From Nageia nagi (taxonomy: Eukaryota; Pinophyta), in assembly GCA_050084985.1 (NCBI GenBank), contig JBITNC010000001.1:188542001-188606000 (forward strand): a stretch of 64,000 nt of DNA, read 5' to 3'. Positions within the stretch are counted from its first letter, which is position 1; each line of letters starts with the position of its first letter. This document shows, piece after piece, positions 58,850 to 64,000 of this stretch. Under the pieces are notes generated by a model that did no database searches, was not told the DNA's origin, and was given only the letters and a program-made list of their open reading frames with translations. Both the position numbers and the translations under genes were made by a program.

Positions 58850-59820
58850 TGATGTAATTTGATGCTTGAATTCCATAAGAATGGAAGTATAGTAATGAAT
58901 AGGAATGTGATAGAATTTATTTTTTCATGTTTCTAAATTAGTAATGATCTTTATCTAGTTGAAGTTGGGCCTTTTTTTCTTGAGAGTGTGCTTAGCTACA
59001 AATGTTTGTTCTAAAGTTAACCTTAACCATAAAAGTATTCAAGCCATGAAATCTCAAGAACTTGTGGAAGGTTTGCCTTTGATATCACCCATAATTGATC
59101 TTTATGTGAAGTCCATTTTAGGTAAGATAAATAGGCAAAAATTTGAGGAAGTGAAGAAAATAAGGGAAACATAATCTCTTTAGCTTATGAATTCATATTT
59201 GATGGGTCTATTTTAGATTAAGTATCTTGGAGGAGTATCTTATATTAGAATTTCATTTATGACTTTAATAGGATGATATTTGGTTATCTAATCTAGCACA
59301 AGGATCAAACCTTTAACAGATTCAAATATTTCATAAATTTAGTTGAAAATCAATTTAACTTCAAAATCAAGATGTTGATATCTAACAATGGGGGTAAGTA
59401 TAATAGCAATGACTATAATGAATATTATGCTAAATATGGGATCAAGAGGTAGTTCCTGATCCCTTACACCCTTCAATAAAATGGTGTTGCTAAGAAAAAG
59501 AATAGGATCATTTAGGAAATGGTTAGGTACATGTTTTAGAAAAACTCCTTAGTTTATTATTGGGTGAAGCTATGAACACTATGATCTACACTCTGAATAG
59601 ATGTCCTATGAAAGTAGTTGAAGAAAAAACCCCATATGAGGTATGGATAAGAAAGAAACCTAACATCTCTCACATTAGGATCTTTGATTGTGATGTTTAT
59701 GCCTTCATTATTGCAGAGAAAAAGGAAGAAGTTGGATAAGAGATCCAAAACATGCATCTTTGTGGGATATGGAAGTCAATATAGAGGTTAGAGGCTCTAC
59801 TCTCCTTTCTCTAGAGTAGT
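58850..59820 (+). pseudogene. Copia C protease tail, gag-pre-integrase and integrase
   Basis: A protease remnant (LMLEFHKNGS) at 58860 is followed by the gag-pre-integrase frame 58959-59174: CLATNVCSKVNLNHKSIQAM, QELVEGLPLISP and LGKINRQKF. The corresponding LGH...H residues are deleted, leaving NHKSIQ. The integrase core is strongly broken, with fragments such as LGGVSYI, KMLISNNG-like and TLNRCPMKV. Sequence is closest to copia A and B at the same positions. Confidence 0.75.
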
Positions 59821-60079
59821 GTTCATCTTAAGGGATGTAAAGTTTGATGAACTTCTTTAGGAATTTACTTCTTATGAGGAATTGGATGATCTTGATGAAT
59901 CTTCTATTGCACATAACTATTTGGATGTTAGTGTAAATAAATCACCTTAGGAGAAAAATTCTCCAAAAAAAAGGATAATAAGAAGTATGACCTTAAACAA
60001 ATCCTTATTTACCAAAATTGGTAGGAAGAATGATCCTTTATAATTCAAAAAAGCTTCAAAGTAAAAATGTTGTATTAAA

Positions 60080-61500
60080 GCTATGACAATGGAGTATGAG
60101 GCTCTAATGAAAATCAAACTTAGGATTTGGTTCCCTATCCTCATGAACAAAATATGATTAGCAATAAATGGATTTAGAAACTCAAATATAATTTAGTTCG
60201 ATAAATTAAGAAATATAAGGTTAGTAGTTAAGGGTTTTTATCAAAAATATAAAATAGATTATGAGGATTCCTTTGCTTTAGTGAACAATATGCCCATAAT
60301 CAGGTTAATACTTGCTCTTTTAGTAGCTCAAGAGTGGAAAAGTTTTCAACTTGATGTCAAGAGTGCATTTCTTAATGATGAATTAGATGCAAAAATCTAC
60401 ATGAATTAACCAAAAGGATTTTTTTAGAAGGCAAAGATTCTCTTATATGCAAGCAAAAGAAGTCTTTATATAGACTTAAGAAAGAACCTAGAGCTAGGTA
60501 CTTCTTTGATTTAGATCTATATGTGCTCAATGAAGGATAATACTTGGTCTTGATTACTATCTATGTGGATGATCTTTTGATCACATGAAATATTGATGAA
60601 ATTATTTGAGTACATATCCAAACTAAAGGAAACTTTTGAAATTACTAATCTTGGTCTCTTGAACTAATATCTTGGTATGAAAGTGTACTAATATATGGAT
60701 TGAAAATACCTTAGTTAATCTAAGTATATCTTAGATATATTTCAAAAGTTTAAAATGGAGGAGGGCAAACCCATTGCGATCCTAATATCTCTTATAATCA
60801 CTCTTTATCTTAGCTCTAACTCTTAGTTGGTTGATGCTACATCTTATAGGAAACTGATTGATAGTCTTATTTATTTGATTATCTCTAGGCCAGGTATTAC
60901 CTTTGAAGTAAATCTTATGGTATGATTTATACAAAAATTGTATGTTGAGCACCTCAATGTTGTTAAGTAAATCTTGAGGTATGTTGTGGGAACAAAGGAT
61001 ATTGCTCTCAAGTATTCTAAATTTCTCTTATTTTTTCTCTTAGGGTACTCAGATTTAGACTATGGGGGAGATAGATATGATAGGAAATTGACCTCTACTT
61101 CTATGTTTAGCATTGGTTCAAGAGCTATCTCTTGGGCTTCCAAGAAGTAGCCTACTACTGCTCTTTACATCATAGAGGTATAATATCAAACCATCTTAGT
61201 CACAACCCAAGAAGACATTTGGTTGAGGCATATTTGGAAAAAATTATATATAAGCAGGCTTGCCCATCTTAGATATATTCAAATAATCAATTGGATACTA
61301 AGTTTTTCATTAGATAATAAAATATGTTGAAATCCAAGCACATTTTATTAGGGAGAAGGTTTTGGATGGTATCCTACAATTATATTATTATTCATTAGTT
61401 CTAAAATTTGCTAATTTATCTATCAAGCCCCTTCCTAAATCTTAGTTCAATAAGCTTAAAGAATATATTAGGTTGGTGAAGTTTTCCTCAAGGGGAAGTG
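60080..61500 (+). pseudogene. Copia C reverse transcriptase and RNase H
   Basis: RT fragments include MEYEALMK, KSFQLDVKSAFLNDEL and YVDD at 60562-60573 in IYVDDLLIT. RNase H fragments include DLDYGGDRYDRK, SIGSRAISWASKK, TTQEDIWLRHI and the tail LVKFSSRGSE near 61500. Frame breaks are frequent. It is the most decayed of the three copia pol regions. Confidence 0.78.
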
Positions 61501-61656
61501 AAGGTTGAATTCTTGTTGAATTCATGTCTATGATGACAACTTCATCCCTAGGAGTAATTTTTGACTATATAGAATTGATCTTTTATGTAAGACTTCATGG
61601 TTAGTTTGCTTTGTGTGAGAAAATAATTGTACATTTTTAGCGTATAAGGGATTCTA

Positions 61657-61760
61657 ATAGCACTATTTCAATTATCCATATGTGAGGAACCAGTATGTGT
61701 ATTTTAGCACTATTTAGTTATCCATATGCGAGGAACTTGTATGTGTTTATGCTCTATTTT
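61657..61760 (+). repeat. GAGGAAC repeats after copia C RNase H
   Basis: Two units of AGCACTATTT(C)A(A/G)TTATCCATATG(T/C)GAGGAAC, 46 bp apart, as in copia B. Confidence 0.75.
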
Positions 61761-61904
61761 TGATGTTGATAAACACATATTTTCTATACAACAAGTGACT
61801 ATGAGTATTGGATTGGCATCTTCATGATGACTTATAGTACACCATTGATCAGTTTATTGATGGAATTAATTGATTCATTTATCTTATATTGATATGAATG
61901 TTTA

Positions 61905-62248
61905 TATGATGCATCTAATTAATCTTATTTATAAGCTACTTATAGGTTGCAGGTTTCTTCTTAAGAGTGCAAGTTACCTACTTCGAATGAAAAAGCTCAT
62001 GGAGGCTCATTATGTCAACTTATTGTTGAATGACTACTTTATATAGTGAAACTAGTTATGGTTAATGATTGTATTGTAAACCATTTTATCGAATGGTAAA
62101 GTAGTGAGTCTCAATCTAAGATCTTGCTTATTTTTAAAAGATGTAAATGTTCTCATCTTTGATTGTATCTCTATAGAGGAGAAGTTTCTCTTACTCTATC
62201 TTTATTCTCTCCCTATTTTCTCTACTCCAATATTGAATTTAGAGGAAG
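61905..62248 (+). other. Shared 3' module and polypurine tract of copia C
   Basis: GATGCATCTAATTAATCTTA, GTTGCAGGTTTCTTCTTAAG, GCTCATGGAGGCTCATTATG and TTATGGTTAATGATTGTATT appear in the family order, ending in the purine tract AGAGGAAG (62241-62248). Confidence 0.75.
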
Positions 62249-62742
62249 TGTTAGTGTTAGAATTTGTAATGAAATATTATGAATATCTAAACTCGTAAAT
62301 TCAATTAATCACTTAAAGGATATTTAGATACATTAAGGGATTAATTGAATTCTTTATCATGTAGACTTTGACCTTACCATGTGGTTAGTTGGTAGGTTAA
62401 AGTTAGGTAATACATTTATTGTAACCCTAACCTTACCCTTGGGTTAAAGGGAGGTTAGGGAGGTGCTCTCATGCTATAAATAGAGGGCCTCTCCTCTTGT
62501 AACATAACTAAGTTTTTGGAGTAAGATTACTCTACTAGTTTGTGTAGGAGAGAAAGGAATTGTTGTAAGAGGGTGCATAGATTGAGAATTGAGATCTAGT
62601 TGTGGATGTACTCCCAATGAGGGAGGAACCACATTATATTTGTGTTATCTTGTGTGAATGGTGTTATTAGCTTGTAGATGTTGAATGGTTGAGTTTCCTA
62701 TAGTCTTGGACCTTGAGGATTAGTGTAGATCTAATTCCTTCA
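62249..62742 (+). repeat. Copia C 3' LTR, also 5' LTR of the next element
   Basis: 494 bp from TGTTAGTGTTAGAATTTG to ATTCCTTCA, TATA box GCTATAAATAGAGGG (about 62473). It is preceded by a polypurine tract and followed by a primer-binding site, so it serves as the 3' end of one element and the 5' end of another. Confidence 0.85.
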
Positions 62743-62744
62743 AT

Positions 62745-62756
62745 TGGTATCAGAGC
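62745..62756 (+). promoter_or_regulatory. Primer-binding site after the C LTR
   Basis: TGGTATCAGAGC, a perfect match to the initiator-Met tRNA site, two bases after the LTR. Confidence 0.93.
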
Positions 62757-64000
62757 TTGGTGTGGAAGCTCTTCTTCTACATCTTGGTGATCCTTCTTCA
62801 TTCCTCATCTTACACCCCATTGGTGAGGTAAACCTAAGAGAAGGTATAAATTTCCTCATCATTTGGTTATCTTATGGATTATTGCATTAGATACTAACAT
62901 ATTTTATGAGATATTGGACCTTATTTTTTGCAAAATATGATCAAAATGACAATAATATGTTATAGTTAAACTTGATTTGTTCTTATGACACTAACACATT
63001 TTGAACTATGTGTTAATTTTTTTTGTTATTTGCAAAATATGGGTAATTTTTTTTTACTATCCTCTAGTAAACATGTTGTTAATTTAAGAGGTTAGTATAT
63101 AGAAATAACATATTGTAAGCCATTTATTAAAAAGGGTGTATTTTCTTTAATATATATATGATGAGAGCAATACAAAATGATTTTACAATTATTTTTTTTA
63201 ATAATTGCAAATAGCCCTTTTTTAATTACATATCTTATAATAGCTATTTCATAGCTTAAAAAGGGGGAAAGGTATTTAAAAATAATCAAATAAGGAGATT
63301 TTTTTTTGGTACAATATATTTAATCAAATATTTTTTTAAATCAAAATTACTTTGATGAGTTTTTTTTGAGGATTTGCCATTGGCCAACCCTCCCCTCCTT
63401 TCATAGTCAGTCAGCCATCATTTGGGGAAGGAGGAGTAGAAATAGCATGCTGCTCTATTCTTCTGAAGTCGATGGTAGACATTGCATGTCATGAGAGAAT
63501 TGGAAGGGTGCTTCCCCAAGTCCACATGGAACTACTGTTATGTTATGCTCTTTTGCCTCAACTTCTACTTATCTACCTTCTTCTATGCTCTTGTCTTACG
63601 CTTTGGCATCTCGATCCCTCACTTCAGTCAGGAACACCAACACACCCTACAACATTGAAACACATCTGTGAAAGCCCCAATGCAAAGCAATATATCCTCT
63701 CTACATTACAAACTAGCAACCTCTACCAAAATGCAATCTTATGAACTACAATGGTCACTTGTTGCTACCCCTACGACCTTCACTGCTTGGTCTCCCTACT
63801 ACAACTATTATAGCCCCCCCTCCTCGTGGTGGATGGAATAACAAAAAACTATACAGGAATAAAGACAGGCATTCCTACAAGTCAAGCTACAAGTGAAAGC
63901 ATAGTGACACTGATAATGATGCTTCTTCTTCCTATTCTGATCACTCTTCAAAGCATCACCATAGGGTTGGAAGATGATTCTGCCTCCACGCATCCTAATC
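62757..64000 (+). mobile_element. Leader and GC-rich island of a further copia-family element
   Basis: After the primer site comes AGCTCTTCTTCTACATCTTGG, matching the copia C leader at 49335-49360, then AT-rich leader to about 63360, then a C-rich island (63370-64000) like those in N1 and C. A 90-codon frame at 63472-63744 has no recognisable motif. The element runs off the window. Confidence 0.65.

Larger units (their letters stand above)
49012..62742 (+). mobile_element. Ty1/copia element C, split by gypsy E
   Basis: I join two parts. Left: 5' LTR remnant (49012-49308), primer site TGATATCAGAGCC (49311-49323), AT-rich leader and GC-rich island to about 50930. Right, after gypsy E: 45-bp array, protease tail, integrase, RT, RNase H, 3' module, purine tract and 3' LTR (62249-62742). 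Both LTRs belong to one subfamily and share the two-base spacer AT before the primer site. The join is an inference. No target-site duplication can be read because the E left LTR is truncated. Gag is absent. Confidence 0.7.

Noticed and set aside
63472-63744. 90-codon plus-strand frame near the right edge
   Set aside because: It lies in a leader GC-rich island, has no recognisable motif and no matching frame in the other islands.

Overview
This is plant nuclear DNA: AT-rich, eukaryotic and dominated by decayed LTR retrotransposons. Three things point to a seed plant with a large, repeat-rich genome. Two exons of a spliced LSM2 (Sm-like protein) gene are present. There is a plant-specific plant-mobile-domain (PMD) reading frame. 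The retroelements carry primer-binding sites of the initiator-Met tRNA type (TGGTATCAGAGC). A gymnosperm is plausible from the long introns and deep element nesting, but the sequence does not prove it. There are no bacterial genes, rRNA, tRNA or CRISPR arrays.

Left end (1-5400): the only host gene I can support is LSM2 on the minus strand. Exon 1 ends exactly at its ATG (5227-5229). Intron 1 is 189 bp, exon 2 (4879-5037) encodes residues 2-54, and intron 2 runs leftwards out of the window. That intron holds an LTR-like direct-repeat pair (1-2247). From 5400 to 14770 the sequence is non-coding. It contains a 20-bp minisatellite, a 226-bp Stowaway-like MITE, a 166-bp tandem array and a 2.95-kb element bounded by two 680-bp direct repeats.

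Centre (14.8-35.3 kb): a stack of nested insertions. A gag-only Ty3/gypsy element (F, plus strand) carries a solo copia LTR. Beside it a Ty3/gypsy element (H, minus strand) is split by two insertions. One is copia A, 19175-30401, minus strand, with perfect 5-bp target-site duplication ACCCT. The other is non-autonomous N2, 32453-34719, plus strand, with perfect duplication AAACT. Copia A is in turn split by non-autonomous N1 (22325-27606), which landed inside the integrase gene with duplication GATAT/GATAG.

Right half (37-64 kb): copia B (41296-46470), a composite copia-family block (46471-49011), and copia C (49012-62742). Copia C is split by a gypsy element E (50931-58366) that has gag, no visible pol, and an intron-containing antisense PMD frame. 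The 3' LTR of C is followed at once by a new primer-binding site and leader, so another family member continues past the right edge.

The copia elements A, B and C and the non-coding N1 and N2 form one modular family. They share LTR type and TATA box (TATAAATAG), an initiator-Met primer site, a conserved non-coding 3' module, and in several a 45-bp tandem array. The autonomous copies add gag-pol and a short 'GAGGAACTC' repeat block after RNase H. All coding remnants carry stops or frameshifts except the RT frame of copia A and the gag-pre-integrase/integrase frames of A and B, which stay open over long stretches.
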